Shown here piece by piece: positions 1-10,511 of a stretch of 64,000 nt of DNA. The translations under genes and the position numbers were made by a program. The notes below the pieces were generated by a model. The model searched no databases. It had not been told where the DNA came from and saw only the letters and a list, made by a program, of their open reading frames with translations. Positions within the stretch are counted from its first letter, which is position 1, and each line of letters starts with the position of its first letter. Location of the stretch: contig NZ_VDMC01000008.1 of assembly GCF_006346335.1 (NCBI RefSeq), positions 62,001-126,000 of the forward strand, given 5' to 3'. Origin of the DNA: Aequorivita sinensis (lineage in GTDB: Bacteria > Bacteroidota > Bacteroidia > Flavobacteriales > Flavobacteriaceae).

Positions 1-84
1 TAATATTTGGTTTGGTATTTGTATATTTCAAGTATAGACGGTTTAAAATCAATAAATCAAACACTAACCTTAAATTACTTAATT

Positions 85-624
85 ATGAAATTGCTAATAT
101 ACATGCTGCCTTTATTAATGGTTGGCGCCTGTAAAACGACACAAACCGATTCGGTTATTACTAACACAAATACTATGGAAGAGACTATAAATAAGAATTC
201 TGGATGTCCTGACGATGGTACTTGTGGTATTGAAGTATATAAGAATAAAAAGTTAACTATTCTGGACGACGGCACAGGTTCCTTATACCCTGAAATGATA
301 GAAGGGGATGCGATGGTGGTTGAATACACTTACTTTAGAGAGGGACCAGAGGGAACGGTAGATGGAAATTATTCGGAAACTATCCACTTCGAAATTCCGC
401 AGGCAGCTACAAATCTTAAAAAGGAAAATGCGGCTTTAGCTGATGTAAACTTATATTATGGAAAACATTGTTTCTGTAAAGGAGAAGCGGGATATTACCC
501 AGTAACAGATGGTAAACTATTAGTTGATGTTAGCGAAGAAGGGCTTGTATTTGATTTGATTTTTAATGTAAATAAAACCTCCCAGGTAGTGAGACATATT
601 TCTGAAATGATAAAATTCGACTAA
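85..624 (+). CDS. small lipoprotein of unknown function
   Basis: The frame is open from position 7, but the ATG at 85 gives a proper lipoprotein signal: MKLLIYMLPLLMVGAC, with a lipobox cysteine at residue 16, so I start there (179 aa). The mature part begins with a polar Thr/Asn-rich linker and continues as a probably beta-rich domain with several cysteines. I do not recognise a family. The lipobox predicts anchoring to the inner or outer membrane. It stands alone, converging on the metalloprotease gene across a shared terminator. Confidence 0.75.
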   Translation: MKLLIYMLPLLMVGACKTTQTDSVITNTNTMEETINKNSGCPDDGTCGIEVYKNKKLTILDDGTGSLYPEMIEGDAMVVEYTYFREGPEGTVDGNYSETIHFEIPQAATNLKKENAALADVNLYYGKHCFCKGEAGYYPVTDGKLLVDVSEEGLVFDLIFNVNKTSQVVRHISEMIKFD

Positions 625-662
625 ATCTTACGTTTACTTTAATACAGAATATCTATAAAATT

Positions 663-696
663 AAAATGGCCGCCTATATTTAGACGGCCATTTTTT
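663..696. terminator. bidirectional intrinsic terminator
   Basis: Ten perfect base pairs, AAAATGGCCG with CGGCCATTTT, enclose a short loop. They are followed by a T run on the plus strand and preceded by A residues that act as the T run on the minus strand. The hairpin separates the convergent lipoprotein and metalloprotease genes. Confidence 0.8.
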
Positions 697-721
697 ATGG
701 TTTAAAAAGCTTGATTAAGAA

Positions 722-2995
722 TTAATTTTTCATCAATTTCTTAGTAGCAGTTTTGTTTCCGTTTTTAACCACTAGGAAGTACATTCCACTATCAATATAG
801 TTGTAGTCTAATTGCTTGTTAAATACTCCAGAAGTATTAACATCGTCATAGATAAACTGATTGATAATTCTACCTCTTAAGTCGTAAAGCGATACTTCTA
901 TGTTTTCACTAGAATTAGGAGTAAAGCTTAAGTTGAATACTCCACTAGATGGGTTAGGGTATACTGAGAAGTTCTCGAATGAGAAGTCTTCAGTACCTAC
1001 AGTTCCTTCTACGATAATTTTAGTATCGTTAATAGAGTAGAAAATATTATCAGAAGCCATAACCATAACTCTACCATTGTTTGTGTTTACGTTAGGTACG
1101 TTAATAGTTGCGCTTCCAGTGTTAGGTACATTAAGAGCAATAGTAATTGGATAAGTAAAACCTCCATCAGTTGAGAATTTAATATCAACATTAGAGCAGT
1201 TTACTGGAGCCGCATCACTATTTGCAACATCCCAAGTAATAACTTCAGTACTTTGTGTAGTCCAGTTAATTGGGTTATTAGGGTCTGACTGAGAAGTTAC
1301 TTTAAATGGCCCACTATTTCCATCAACAGTAACAAAAGTATTGTCACTTGCTGTAGCTCCACCACCGGCAGCGTTATCTCTAACAGTATATCTAAAGTTC
1401 ATGTTTCTACCTACAGCAGGAACTGCTTCCCATCTGTTTGCTGTTGGAGGATTGTTTCCACCAAGGTCACCAGAAAGAACAAAATTAATTCTTGGCATAA
1501 ATCTATCAGGTGAATCTGAAGGCTCTTCCGATCTAAATGCTGGTCCGCCAATTGAAGTATTTCTTGGTGGCATAGGAGCAATTTCAGTGTTCATTTGTTC
1601 CCAAGTATGAGTAAGTGCATCGCCATCAGGATCTGAAGCCGTACCCATTAATATAAATGGAGTAGACTTTGGAATTGTACGTCCAGGACCTGCATCTGCC
1701 ACAGGAGGTTGGTTTCCTGTTGGTGTTTGTACACCACATTGACCAACACCAGAAGAAATATTTATCCACATTTCTTGGATACTTCTTGCATGGAAATAAT
1801 CGTCACTTCTACTCTGTACGTTAGGGTTACAAATACCAGCATAAGCCATAATTGTAGATCCACTACCTGGTTCTACAGCTGTACTGTTATTACGGTTACC
1901 ATTACAAGAATTATTAAAAGTATGGTTAGCTCCATATTGGTGACCCATTTCGTGTGATACATAGTCAACATCATAAGCATCCCCTTTTGGACTGTTTGTA
2001 CCTGTTACACCACGAGCTTTGTTAGGAGTACATGGAGATCTTAGCTGAGCTAAACCACCAGCACCTGTACTAAAGGTATGTCCGATATCGTAATTTGTAG
2101 GACCAATTTCAGCATCAATCACAGTCTGACTTTGGTTGATAAGTATTCCTGCATTGTTATTTGTAAATGGATCACTTGCAGCGTCTAAGTAAATAATGTC
2201 AGTATTGTTTGGTACTAAAATCATTGTAAGCGATAAATCTCTTTCGTAAATACCATTAACACGTGTCATTGTTACGTTAATAGCAGCAAGAACAGCGGCC
2301 TTTTTAACTTCGTCTGTAGCTGAAGCAGGTATTCCTTGGTCATTTAAATGAAATTGAGAATACTCACCCGTTGTTGCAACCGCTAGTCTGAAAGTTCTTA
2401 ACATACCATCATTGGCATTTCTTTCATTATAATTTGGCTCTGGTCCTACAGCTTCTTCAACTAAACACTCAAAACTTTCTGGGTTAGAAGGAAGTTGGTT
2501 AAGATTGTAAGAAATGTAAAAATCTTTGTTTTGTGTAAACGGATCGATGTAAACAGTAGAATGATTACCAGAAGAAATCATACCGTGTAATCCTAAGTCT
2601 GATACACTAAAACGCGCTACAGCAGTTGGGTCGTCAATACCTTTTGCAGTGTACGAACGAATGTTTCGGTATCTGTTTTGTAATTCAGGAGACATAACTG
2701 AAGCTTCATAAACGCGGAAGCTTTGAAGTTCGCCGTTATTTGAAGGAAGCTTTATAATTACATTTGAATTTCCAGTATTTCTAGCTGGAGCTTGTGCTAA
2801 TGCAGATCTTAGCGATGGAGTATTTAATTTGTATAGGCTGTATTCTGCAGGCATAGTTCTGCGAAATTCTTTCTGCAGAGACTCTGTGTCTGTGTTGCGG
2901 GCTTTCGTCCACAACGAATTGTTCTGGGCACTTAATCCAAAGCTAAATAAAGCAATGATTAAAACCAGTAGTGGTTTAAAAGTACTTTTTTTCAT
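722..2995 (-). CDS. secreted reprolysin-type zinc metalloprotease with T9SS sorting tail
   Basis: Secreted endopeptidase of 757 aa. Residues 1-23 are a Sec signal peptide ending in LSAQ. A propeptide-like region follows, then a metzincin catalytic domain with the zinc motif HEMGHQYGANH (His348, Glu349, His352, His358), as in reprolysin-like (M12B-type) peptidases of Bacteroidota. The middle resembles Ig-like or PKD-type beta domains. The last ~75 residues are a type A T9SS sorting domain (FSVYPNPSSG near its start, KKLMKN at the end), which predicts export across the outer membrane and removal of the tail. A lone gene; substrate unknown. Nutrient acquisition is an inference. Confidence 0.9.
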   Translation of the reverse strand: MKKSTFKPLLVLIIALFSFGLSAQNNSLWTKARNTDTESLQKEFRRTMPAEYSLYKLNTPSLRSALAQAPARNTGNSNVIIKLPSNNGELQSFRVYEASVMSPELQNRYRNIRSYTAKGIDDPTAVARFSVSDLGLHGMISSGNHSTVYIDPFTQNKDFYISYNLNQLPSNPESFECLVEEAVGPEPNYNERNANDGMLRTFRLAVATTGEYSQFHLNDQGIPASATDEVKKAAVLAAINVTMTRVNGIYERDLSLTMILVPNNTDIIYLDAASDPFTNNNAGILINQSQTVIDAEIGPTNYDIGHTFSTGAGGLAQLRSPCTPNKARGVTGTNSPKGDAYDVDYVSHEMGHQYGANHTFNNSCNGNRNNSTAVEPGSGSTIMAYAGICNPNVQSRSDDYFHARSIQEMWINISSGVGQCGVQTPTGNQPPVADAGPGRTIPKSTPFILMGTASDPDGDALTHTWEQMNTEIAPMPPRNTSIGGPAFRSEEPSDSPDRFMPRINFVLSGDLGGNNPPTANRWEAVPAVGRNMNFRYTVRDNAAGGGATASDNTFVTVDGNSGPFKVTSQSDPNNPINWTTQSTEVITWDVANSDAAPVNCSNVDIKFSTDGGFTYPITIALNVPNTGSATINVPNVNTNNGRVMVMASDNIFYSINDTKIIVEGTVGTEDFSFENFSVYPNPSSGVFNLSFTPNSSENIEVSLYDLRGRIINQFIYDDVNTSGVFNKQLDYNYIDSGMYFLVVKNGNKTATKKLMKN

Positions 2996-3230
2996 TTTTA
3001 GGTATAATTTTTATGAATGTTTAGAATTGTAAATATAAGAAACCTTTAATAGATTTAAGGAAAATTTAAGAGGTTATGTATTGAGTTTAGTAGATAAATA
3101 TTGGTATTCAGCTCAAAACGACCTTTTATTCTCTACTCAAGTATTCCAATAATTATATGAATATAGCCTTATAAAGCCGTACATCTTAAAAATTATTTGA
3201 GAAAAAACTGTAGAACTAACGCACTAATTT

Positions 3231-5672
3231 TTACATCGAATACATTATTACAGAATCTGCATCCCCTTTAACCACTAGGTTTGTAGTTCGTTTTCCTTGA
3301 CTTAAACTCGCTTCTGATGTTCCATAAACAGGAAACCCATTTTGAAGTTTTCCATTTTCATCAAAAACATAAACCTTTTTCTCTTGAGTTTCGGTTATGG
3401 AAGTGTAGTAATTTCTGTTTATCTTATAAAGCTGAGGTTGTGTGTAGATTCCCAATGGCAATTCTGCTAGCTTGCCATTTATACGCAGTAAATTATCGTC
3501 CAGAGTAGCCTTTGTGTTTCCAGAAATTGTAAACCAATAATTAGCACCAACATCTAATTTTAAAGATGACACTTTACCGTCTGGAGTGATTCTTTCTTTA
3601 GTGTTTTCTTTTGTAATTACCACAAAAGTGTTGTCCTCTTCAGCAATTGGAATACTTGAAAAATTGAATTTTTTAGAAACTGAAACCCTAGATTTCCCAA
3701 CGCGACTTAAAATATTTAAACTACCGTTTTCTTCTGCGATTACGATATAATCCTTACTTCCCATTCTAATGTGAATTGGCGATTGTACTATCGAGCTTTT
3801 CGCTTTCTTAAAACCAAAGCCTGTAACAAGTTTTGCGTTTTTATCGTACATAAGCACTTCCTTGTCCTGAATAACTACAAAACGATAATTTCCATTGTTG
3901 TCGTAGTCAAACACTGAAAGGGGTTGTGTTACCTCATCTTTAAACTTTATAGGAAACGATTTTGAATCTTTTCCATTTCTATCTAATAGGTAGAAAGCAC
4001 TCTTAGTGGTAAACGCAATGTGTTTGTTTCCTGAAATGGAAACTTCTTCAACTTCGCCGAGTATTGCAGAATCTAGGTTTTTTGACCAAAGAATTTTCCC
4101 GCTTTCAGAAATGAAGTAAAGTTTATTCGTAATATCCTGTACCACAATTTTACTTTCTCCATTCTTGGTTTTAACGAGTTTCGGAGCATTTAAAATCGTG
4201 TTTTCAAGTTTTACATTGAATTTTTCTGAAACTTTTTCTGACGATTTTTTTACATTGCCACCTACTTCTTTGCAGCTTAAAGTAACGTGAGCGAAATTGC
4301 GATCGTAGCTAAACTGTATAGCTGCTAGTGGAAACTTTTCAAATGAAATTTTCTTAAAAGTATTGTCATTTTCAAAAAACAGAGATAGCGACTCAGATAA
4401 ATCTCCTTGTAATTTTAAAACTAACAATGAAGAAGCGGTGCTTAAATCTACAATAGTGTTTTCAAAATATGATGTGTTTTTTAATGTATTGTTGTTTTGA
4501 TAATCACTGATAATCTGTTGCGCAGAAATTTCACTTTCTGTAAAAACGAAAAAATTATCCAACTGAAATACATAGTTAGCTTTTTCAGAATTGATAAGCG
4601 GTGAGAAGGTTTCTCTAAACAATTTTGGCTCGCTAAAACTTTTAATTTCAACTTCACGAAATGAACTTTTTGAAGTAACAAAGCGGGCTAATGCATCGCT
4701 AGTTAATAAGGCGTCAATGCTTTTTATGAAAATTGCAGATTCTTGTTTAAGTTCGATTATCCCTGCCTCACTTACCGACCCGAATATACCAGTAGTTTGT
4801 ATAGGTTTTGTATCACCTTTATAATGGCGAATTTTTTCTTGGATACTTTCTGCGTCGTTAAAGGTAAAGCTTAAAGCACTTTTTGCATCCGAAGGGATTA
4901 ACAGCGCAACGTCATTTTGTTGTGGTATCTGACCTTCAAAAATATTAAGCAGTTGAGGAATAGTGTCTGTAGCCATGCTTATTCCAGTTGCTGTAAAATT
5001 CTCTGAAGAAAAGTTAATGTCTAAAGCGCTCCAAGATGTGAAATTTATTTTTGTTGAGTCATTTATAGCCTCTTTTTTGCCGCGCAGTAAGGCTGTAAAA
5101 TCGTTGGAGGATGGTAAATTAAACACTTTTTTAAAGGTGGCATCACCCTCGGTCTTCCCATTTAAAATGTCCTGTATAATTTGTTGGGACGACGAAACAA
5201 CTAATACACTATCAATAATCGTTGAATAGGCTGTGTTTTCATCAATTGAAACCCTTTGAAATGACTTTTTATCTAACGTTAAAGTTTCAACAGATTTGTT
5301 TTTAACAGAATCTAACTGAAATAGTTTATCTGTGTGTTTTGTGATAAAAGTATAAGCAGAAACAGAATCGTTAATTTTATTTATACTTAAAAGACTCTGA
5401 GAAGTTGGGTGAAGGTTTTTAAGTATTTTATCCTTTTTAGTGAAATAAGAATAGATTTCGGTGTTTTCGAACTTAGAAAGCAGTGCACTATTTTCTATAT
5501 CTGCCTGTAAGTTTTCGAAATTTGAGATCTTAAAAACTACAGCGGCATTTTCTGGAACAAAATCCATTAGTGTTCCTGTTTTTGAAGGTGAGTTATCACA
5601 ACTTGCAAAGACTCCCAAAAGGATTGGGATGAAAAGTAAAACCGCGAATAAATTTCTATTAATTTTTCCCAT
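3231..5672 (-). CDS. DUF3352-type lipoprotein with beta-propeller-like C-terminus
   Basis: An 813-residue exported protein. The start MGKINRNLFAVLLFIPILLG runs into a lipobox ending at Cys25, so it should be lipidated. The N-terminal two thirds resemble the DUF3352 family found beside rnhB in many flavobacteria. Residues from about 500 on contain repeated strand patterns such as ESGKILWSKNL, LLDRNGKDSKSFPI and VFDENGKLQNGFPV, which look like PQQ/WD-type propeller blades. Function is unknown. The gene lies upstream of rnhB in reading order on the other side of a 112-bp gap, on the same strand but read after it, so co-transcription from rnhB is possible. Confidence 0.7.
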   Translation of the reverse strand: MGKINRNLFAVLLFIPILLGVFASCDNSPSKTGTLMDFVPENAAVVFKISNFENLQADIENSALLSKFENTEIYSYFTKKDKILKNLHPTSQSLLSINKINDSVSAYTFITKHTDKLFQLDSVKNKSVETLTLDKKSFQRVSIDENTAYSTIIDSVLVVSSSQQIIQDILNGKTEGDATFKKVFNLPSSNDFTALLRGKKEAINDSTKINFTSWSALDINFSSENFTATGISMATDTIPQLLNIFEGQIPQQNDVALLIPSDAKSALSFTFNDAESIQEKIRHYKGDTKPIQTTGIFGSVSEAGIIELKQESAIFIKSIDALLTSDALARFVTSKSSFREVEIKSFSEPKLFRETFSPLINSEKANYVFQLDNFFVFTESEISAQQIISDYQNNNTLKNTSYFENTIVDLSTASSLLVLKLQGDLSESLSLFFENDNTFKKISFEKFPLAAIQFSYDRNFAHVTLSCKEVGGNVKKSSEKVSEKFNVKLENTILNAPKLVKTKNGESKIVVQDITNKLYFISESGKILWSKNLDSAILGEVEEVSISGNKHIAFTTKSAFYLLDRNGKDSKSFPIKFKDEVTQPLSVFDYDNNGNYRFVVIQDKEVLMYDKNAKLVTGFGFKKAKSSIVQSPIHIRMGSKDYIVIAEENGSLNILSRVGKSRVSVSKKFNFSSIPIAEEDNTFVVITKENTKERITPDGKVSSLKLDVGANYWFTISGNTKATLDDNLLRINGKLAELPLGIYTQPQLYKINRNYYTSITETQEKKVYVFDENGKLQNGFPVYGTSEASLSQGKRTTNLVVKGDADSVIMYSM

Positions 5673-5784
5673 AAAACAAAAATAGCAATGTAATGCAATC
5701 GTTTAGCATATTGTTTAAATAGTTTATTGACGGGTTGTCAACAGTTCTCCTCCATAATTGATACACTATTATTAAGGAGATAAT

Positions 5785-6384
5785 TTATAAATCTAATAAA
5801 GTTGGGTCGGGTAGGAGTTTAAAGCTTTTCCTGTGAAAAATTGAACTTCCTAATTCGCGAATAGCTTCCCGGTGCTCCTTGGTTGGATATCCTTTGTTTT
5901 TCTTCCAGTTGTACTGCGGAAATTTTTCGTGGATTTCATGCATAAACTCATCGCGATGGGTTTTTGCTAAAATAGAAGCTGCTGCAATATGCAAATATTT
6001 CCCATCTCCTTTTACTACACATTCAAATGGCGTATCGTTAAAAGGTTTAAACTTGTTTCCGTCAACCGCAATAAATTCAGGAGGTGTAGATAGACCTGCT
6101 ATCGCTCGATGCATTCCTAAAATAGAAGCATTTAGGATGTTTATTTTATCAATTTCATCCATCATAATATGTACTACAGAGTAGCAAATAGCTTCTTTTT
6201 CAATAATAGCTCTTAGTTCTAATCTTTTCTTTTCTGAAAGTTGCTTGCTGTCTGTTAAATAAGGATGCTGGAAATCGTCGGGAAGAATTACAGCCGCCGC
6301 CGTTACAGGTCCAGCCAAACAGCCGCGGCCAGCCTCATCGGTGCCGCATTCTAGAAGATTGTTGTTTATTTTTAGTTTAAGCAT
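5785..6384 (-). CDS. rnhB: ribonuclease HII
   Basis: Cleaves the RNA strand of RNA/DNA hybrids and removes misincorporated ribonucleotides. The fold is recognisable from [13 protein letters not shown] (first catalytic Asp-Glu), DSKQL, VDGNK and KTHRDEF (later acidic residues). I choose the ATG at 6384 (MLKLKINN, 199 aa) over the one at 6402, because family members start close to the GTDEAGRG motif and the longer form adds a hydrophobic MRFVFS with no counterpart. Cytoplasmic housekeeping enzyme, read toward the DUF3352 gene. Confidence 0.93.
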   Translation of the reverse strand: MLKLKINNNLLECGTDEAGRGCLAGPVTAAAVILPDDFQHPYLTDSKQLSEKKRLELRAIIEKEAICYSVVHIMMDEIDKINILNASILGMHRAIAGLSTPPEFIAVDGNKFKPFNDTPFECVVKGDGKYLHIAAASILAKTHRDEFMHEIHEKFPQYNWKKNKGYPTKEHREAIRELGSSIFHRKSFKLLPDPTLLDL

Positions 6385-6974
6385 ACTAAATACAAATCTC
6401 ATTAAATTTTATAAATCCGGCTAATTAAAAAACACCAAATATTTAAAATCCAAATTCCAAAATTTCAAAATTCTTCTCTATGTCATTTTAAGTGGGTTGT
6501 TTGTTAAAAATTTCAAATTTTGAATGCTATTCTATGGCTTAGCAAAATTTTACGAAAAAATGATGTGAGTGGAGGATTAAGCAAACTTGCGCCAACCGCT
6601 AAAATTATTTTAATTCTAACAGTTTAAAAACTATTAGATATAGTGTGTAAATTTAAGTGAACCTTTAGTTTACGCCGTAACGAGGGAAATTTTTAGTAAA
6701 GTTTTGTTCTGCCTAGACTTTTTTTGGTTCGTTTTTTTTGGCAATGAAAAAAAATGAACAATTATATTTACATTAATCAATTATAATAGTTATCATATTA
6801 TTCATTAATACTAAACTTAATATACCTACTTTAATTAAAATGTTATTAAAATTCCAAAATTTTACCAATCACCCTTTTCAATTGAAATTTTGACTTTTCA
6901 TTTCTGGAGTTTATTTGAAATTTGGATATTGTTATTTGAAATTTTTACCAGTTCTCTTTCAATTAAAAATAAAT
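6385..6974. other. AT-rich intergenic region with short TTTGAAATTT-type repeats
   Basis: About 590 bases without a credible gene between divergent rnhB and the porin gene. It contains several copies of short runs such as AAATTTCAAATTTTGAA and two close copies of TTATTTGAAATTT near 6911 and 6932. These resemble the degenerate spacer repeats common between flavobacterial genes. No tRNA or stable structured RNA is evident. Confidence 0.5.
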
Positions 6975-6982
6975 TACCTTTG
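6975..6982 (+). promoter_or_regulatory. promoter -7 element TACCTTTG
   Basis: Matches the Bacteroidota -7 consensus TAnnTTTG and lies 20 bases before the ATG at 7002. It supports that start rather than the longer frame opening at 6915. Confidence 0.6.
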
Positions 6983-7001
6983 CCCAAAAGTTATCTCGAA
7001 G

Positions 7002-8885
7002 ATGAAAAGACTCCTATTGCTACTTCTTATATTGTTCGCTTCGGGAACTGTGTATTCGCAAAATAACACTCCCAAAAAGGAGAAACCTCCAATAGATTTT
7101 TATAAAATCATTTCTCACGATAGAGATACTACTTATGTAGATACCACACTTAGTATTTATAAGAAATACAAATTCAATTATTTGAGAAGAGATAATTTTG
7201 AATTATTACAGTTTTCCAACGTGGGTCAAACCTATAATTCACTAGCGTATTCCTTTGATAAATTAAACTTAAAGCCACTTTTTGCAGCGCAAGCGAGACA
7301 TTTTAACTATAAGGAAATTGAAGAAGTAAACTATTTTAATGTGCCTACACCGTTTACCGAGTTGTATTTTAAAACAGCTTATAATCAAGGGCAGCAATTA
7401 GATGCTTTTTTCACGGTAAATACCTCACCGCAGTTTAACTTTTCTATTGGTTATAAAGGAGTGCGATCGCTTGGAAAATATCAAAATATATTAACGAGTA
7501 CAGGAAACTTTCTTTTTACTTCCAATTACCGTACAAAAAACAACCGATATGTCATTCGGGCTCACGTTGCAGCACAGGATTTAATGAATCAAGAAAATGG
7601 TGGTTTAACAGATAATTCACTGCGATTATTTATAAATGGTGACCCTGAGTTTAGCGATCGAGGTAGATTGGATGTAAATTTTGAAGATGCTGAAAACAAA
7701 CTAGAAGGGCTTCGTTTTTACGCAGATCATTATTATGAACTACTCAGCCAGCGCGATAGTACAAATTATTCTGTTTTAACAATCGGAAACGTGTTAAGCT
7801 ATGAGGATAAGTTTTTTGAGTACAAGCAGGACACCCCCTTTAGTACCTTTGGTCCGTCGTATGAAAATGCCGATTTGTACACAAAAACAAAGCTAGAAGA
7901 TTTTAATGTAAAAGCTTACGCCGACTATAACAGTTCATTGTTGGGGAAAATTACTGCTTGGGCAGGTTATAACGATTTTAATTACGGGTATAATTCGGTT
8001 TTAATTCTCGATGAAAATAGAATTACAAACAGGATTAAAGGAAATATTATAGAAGCTGGAGCAGCATACGAAAAGGAATATCGCGGGTTTAAATTATCAG
8101 GAAAAGGAGCAATTAATATGGCTGGAGATTTTGATGCAAATTACCTGCAAGCCGCTGCCTCATACGACTTAAATGAAGAGTACAATGCGAAGGCAACTAT
8201 AACAACTCACTCTGTAGCTCCAAATTTTAATTTTCAATTATATCAAAGTGATTACCAAAATTACAACTGGAAAACCAATTTGAACAATGTAAAAACGCAA
8301 GAGCTAAAGTTTGAGATAAACACCAAGAGGTTTGGAAATGCTTCTGTGAGCTATACGGGTATTGACGATTACACCTATTTTGGAATTAGAGAAAACGACA
8401 GTACTCCGTCGCCAATACAAGCTTCTGAGCGTGTAGATTACCTTAAAATAAAAGCACAAAAAGAATTTACATTTGGGGTTTTTGCTTTGGAAAATACAAT
8501 AATGTATCAGCAGGTTTTTAATGGAGATAATGTGTTTAACGTGCCTCAATTAATTACTAGAAACTCACTATACTATCAAGACCATTGGTTTAAACGTGCG
8601 TTGTTTATGCAAACAGGGGTTACGTTCAAGTATTTTACCGAATATAATATGAATGCTTACGATCCTGTGCTTGCTGAATTTTACGTGCAGAACGATCAGA
8701 AACTCGGAGGGTATCCATTGGTAGATGTATTTTTTAACGCTAAAATTAGGCAAACCCGTATTTATTTCGTGTACGAAAACCTTACCTCCTTATTTGGCGG
8801 GAATAACGATCACTTTGCCGCACCAAGACAACCTTATCGCGATGCAGTATTGCGCTTTGGATTGGTTTGGAATTTCTTTTTATAG
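7002..8885 (+). CDS. putative porin, outer-membrane beta-barrel
   Basis: A 627-aa exported protein. MKRLLLLLLILFASGTVYSQ is a clear signal peptide when translation starts at 7002. The body is a succession of amphipathic, aromatic-ending strands (for example IRAHVAAQDL, ITAWAGYNDFNYGY) and it ends in VLRFGLVWNFFL, with the terminal aromatic typical of BAM-inserted barrels. It matches the Bacteroidota 'putative porin' family in size and in the N-terminal YKKYKFNYLRRDNFE region. The transported substrate cannot be predicted. Monocistronic with its own promoter. Confidence 0.8.
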   Translation: MKRLLLLLLILFASGTVYSQNNTPKKEKPPIDFYKIISHDRDTTYVDTTLSIYKKYKFNYLRRDNFELLQFSNVGQTYNSLAYSFDKLNLKPLFAAQARHFNYKEIEEVNYFNVPTPFTELYFKTAYNQGQQLDAFFTVNTSPQFNFSIGYKGVRSLGKYQNILTSTGNFLFTSNYRTKNNRYVIRAHVAAQDLMNQENGGLTDNSLRLFINGDPEFSDRGRLDVNFEDAENKLEGLRFYADHYYELLSQRDSTNYSVLTIGNVLSYEDKFFEYKQDTPFSTFGPSYENADLYTKTKLEDFNVKAYADYNSSLLGKITAWAGYNDFNYGYNSVLILDENRITNRIKGNIIEAGAAYEKEYRGFKLSGKGAINMAGDFDANYLQAAASYDLNEEYNAKATITTHSVAPNFNFQLYQSDYQNYNWKTNLNNVKTQELKFEINTKRFGNASVSYTGIDDYTYFGIRENDSTPSPIQASERVDYLKIKAQKEFTFGVFALENTIMYQQVFNGDNVFNVPQLITRNSLYYQDHWFKRALFMQTGVTFKYFTEYNMNAYDPVLAEFYVQNDQKLGGYPLVDVFFNAKIRQTRIYFVYENLTSLFGGNNDHFAAPRQPYRDAVLRFGLVWNFFL

Positions 8886-9058
8886 TTTCAGGACTTCAAT
8901 GCTGTTTTTTATTTATGTTTTTCACACAAATTGAAATCAAGCGACTAGTGAAATATAAACTTTGATTGGTTTTCGATATAATTTGAGTGTTGGGATATTG
9001 CTTTGTAATTACCCAAGCTGTCTATCACATTGTAATTTATAAAACATTAAGACATAAA

Positions 9059-9087
9059 AAAACCCTTGAATTTTCAAGGGTTTTATA
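9059..9087. terminator. bidirectional intrinsic terminator
   Basis: The inverted repeat AAAACCCTTGAA / TTCAAGGGTTTT (12 bp) is flanked by A and T runs. It lies between the convergent porin and acyl-CoA dehydrogenase genes and can stop both. Confidence 0.8.
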
Positions 9088-9127
9088 ATATCTAAGAAAG
9101 TATTTTGCTTAAAATAGATGTTTCAAT

Positions 9128-10270
9128 CTAGTCTTGTAACAATCCTCTAGAAATAACAATTTTCTGTATTTCTGAAGTACCTTCGTATATCTGTGTAATT
9201 TTTGCATCACGCATTAAACGCTCTACGTGGTATTCTTTTACGTAACCGTTTCCACCGTGAACTTGAACTGCCTCAACAGTAACGTCCATTGCAACTTGAC
9301 TAGCGTAAAGTTTAGCCATTGCACCGCTCATATCGTAGTTGTTTCCTTGATCTTTATCCCAAGCAGCTTTCATTACTAAATGGCGAGCAGCTTCAATGCT
9401 AGTGTGCATATCAGCTAATTTAAATGCGATAGCTTGATGGTTACAAATTTCTGTACCAAAAGCTTTACGTACTTTAGAATACTCACGAGCTAAATCGTAA
9501 GCACCAGATGCAATTCCTAAGGCCTGAGAAGCGATACCAATACGACCTCCAGAAAGTGTTTTCATGGCAAATTTAAAACCGAAACCATCTTCGCCAATTC
9601 TATTTTCCTTTGGCACTTTTACATCGTTAAAAATTAAAGAGTGAGTATCACTACCTCTAATTCCTAATTTATCTTCTTTAGGACCAACTTCAAAACCTTC
9701 CCAGCCTTTTTCAACTATGAAAGCATTGATTCCTTTGTGTTTTTTCTCTTTATCAGTTTGAGCGATTACTAAATAGAAATCTGCAGACCCACCATTGGTA
9801 ATCCAGTTTTTTGTTCCGTTTAATACGTAGTGGTCACCTTTATCTATTGCTGTAGTACGCTGAGATGTAGCATCGCTACCTGCTTCTGGTTCGCTTAAAC
9901 AGAAAGCGCCAAGTTTTTCACCAGTAGCTAGCTTGGTTAAGTATTTTTGTTTTTGCTCTTCAGTTCCAAATTTTTCAAGACCATAACAAACTAATGAGTT
10001 ATTTACTGAAACAATTACAGAGCAAGAAGCATCAATTTTGCTCAACTCTTCCATAACAAGAACGTATGAAACAGTATCCATTCCGCCTCCACCGTATTTT
10101 GGATCTACCATCATTCCTAAGAAACCGAGTTCGCCCATTTTTTTAACTTGCTCAGCAGGGAATTTTTGTTGGTTATCACGTTCTATTACACCTGGTAAAA
10201 GTTCGGTGCGTGCAAAATCACGAGCTGCGTCGCGAATCATTAAATGTTCTTCGGATAGACTGAAATCCAT
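9128..10270 (-). CDS. acyl-CoA dehydrogenase (short/medium-chain type)
   Basis: FAD enzyme that oxidises acyl-CoA to trans-2-enoyl-CoA in fatty-acid or branched-chain degradation. At 380 aa from the ATG at 10270 (MDFSLSEEH) it has the family's usual length. Seen: FCLSEPEAGSDA (FAD/substrate signature), GSDTHSLIFNDVKVP, the CoA-binding arginine region and LMRDAKITQIYEGTSEIQ, where the Glu before GTSE is the expected catalytic base. The upstream ATG at 10315 lies within the promoter -7 element and is rejected. A single gene; the preferred chain length (butyryl or isovaleryl type) cannot be told. Confidence 0.92.
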   Translation of the reverse strand: MDFSLSEEHLMIRDAARDFARTELLPGVIERDNQQKFPAEQVKKMGELGFLGMMVDPKYGGGGMDTVSYVLVMEELSKIDASCSVIVSVNNSLVCYGLEKFGTEEQKQKYLTKLATGEKLGAFCLSEPEAGSDATSQRTTAIDKGDHYVLNGTKNWITNGGSADFYLVIAQTDKEKKHKGINAFIVEKGWEGFEVGPKEDKLGIRGSDTHSLIFNDVKVPKENRIGEDGFGFKFAMKTLSGGRIGIASQALGIASGAYDLAREYSKVRKAFGTEICNHQAIAFKLADMHTSIEAARHLVMKAAWDKDQGNNYDMSGAMAKLYASQVAMDVTVEAVQVHGGNGYVKEYHVERLMRDAKITQIYEGTSEIQKIVISRGLLQD

Positions 10271-10312
10271 AGGGCTTATTATAAGTGAAAATTGTGTTTT
10301 TATAAGAAAGGG

Positions 10313-10320
10313 CAAAGATA
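10313..10320 (-). promoter_or_regulatory. promoter -7 element of the acyl-CoA dehydrogenase gene
   Basis: On the minus strand this reads TATCTTTG, a perfect TAnnTTTG element. Transcription would start near 10308, about 38 bases before the ATG at 10270. Confidence 0.6.
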
Positions 10321-10511
10321 CTTATAAAATGTAAATTCCAAAAAGACAATTCCTAATTTATAAAGAAACATCAAACGCTACTTTTCAATAGATTAGAGCA
10401 AAATTCTGTCGATATTTATCTTATCTGAATTTTATTTAGAATTTGGTTCTCTTAATATGAAATTTTTAGTATCATCATTGGTATATTTAAATTTAAAATA
10501 TTCTTCAAATT

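Noticed and set aside
7-84. N-terminal extension of the first lipoprotein
   Set aside because: It precedes a complete lipoprotein signal and adds a non-signal-like stretch; the ATG at 85 explains the protein.
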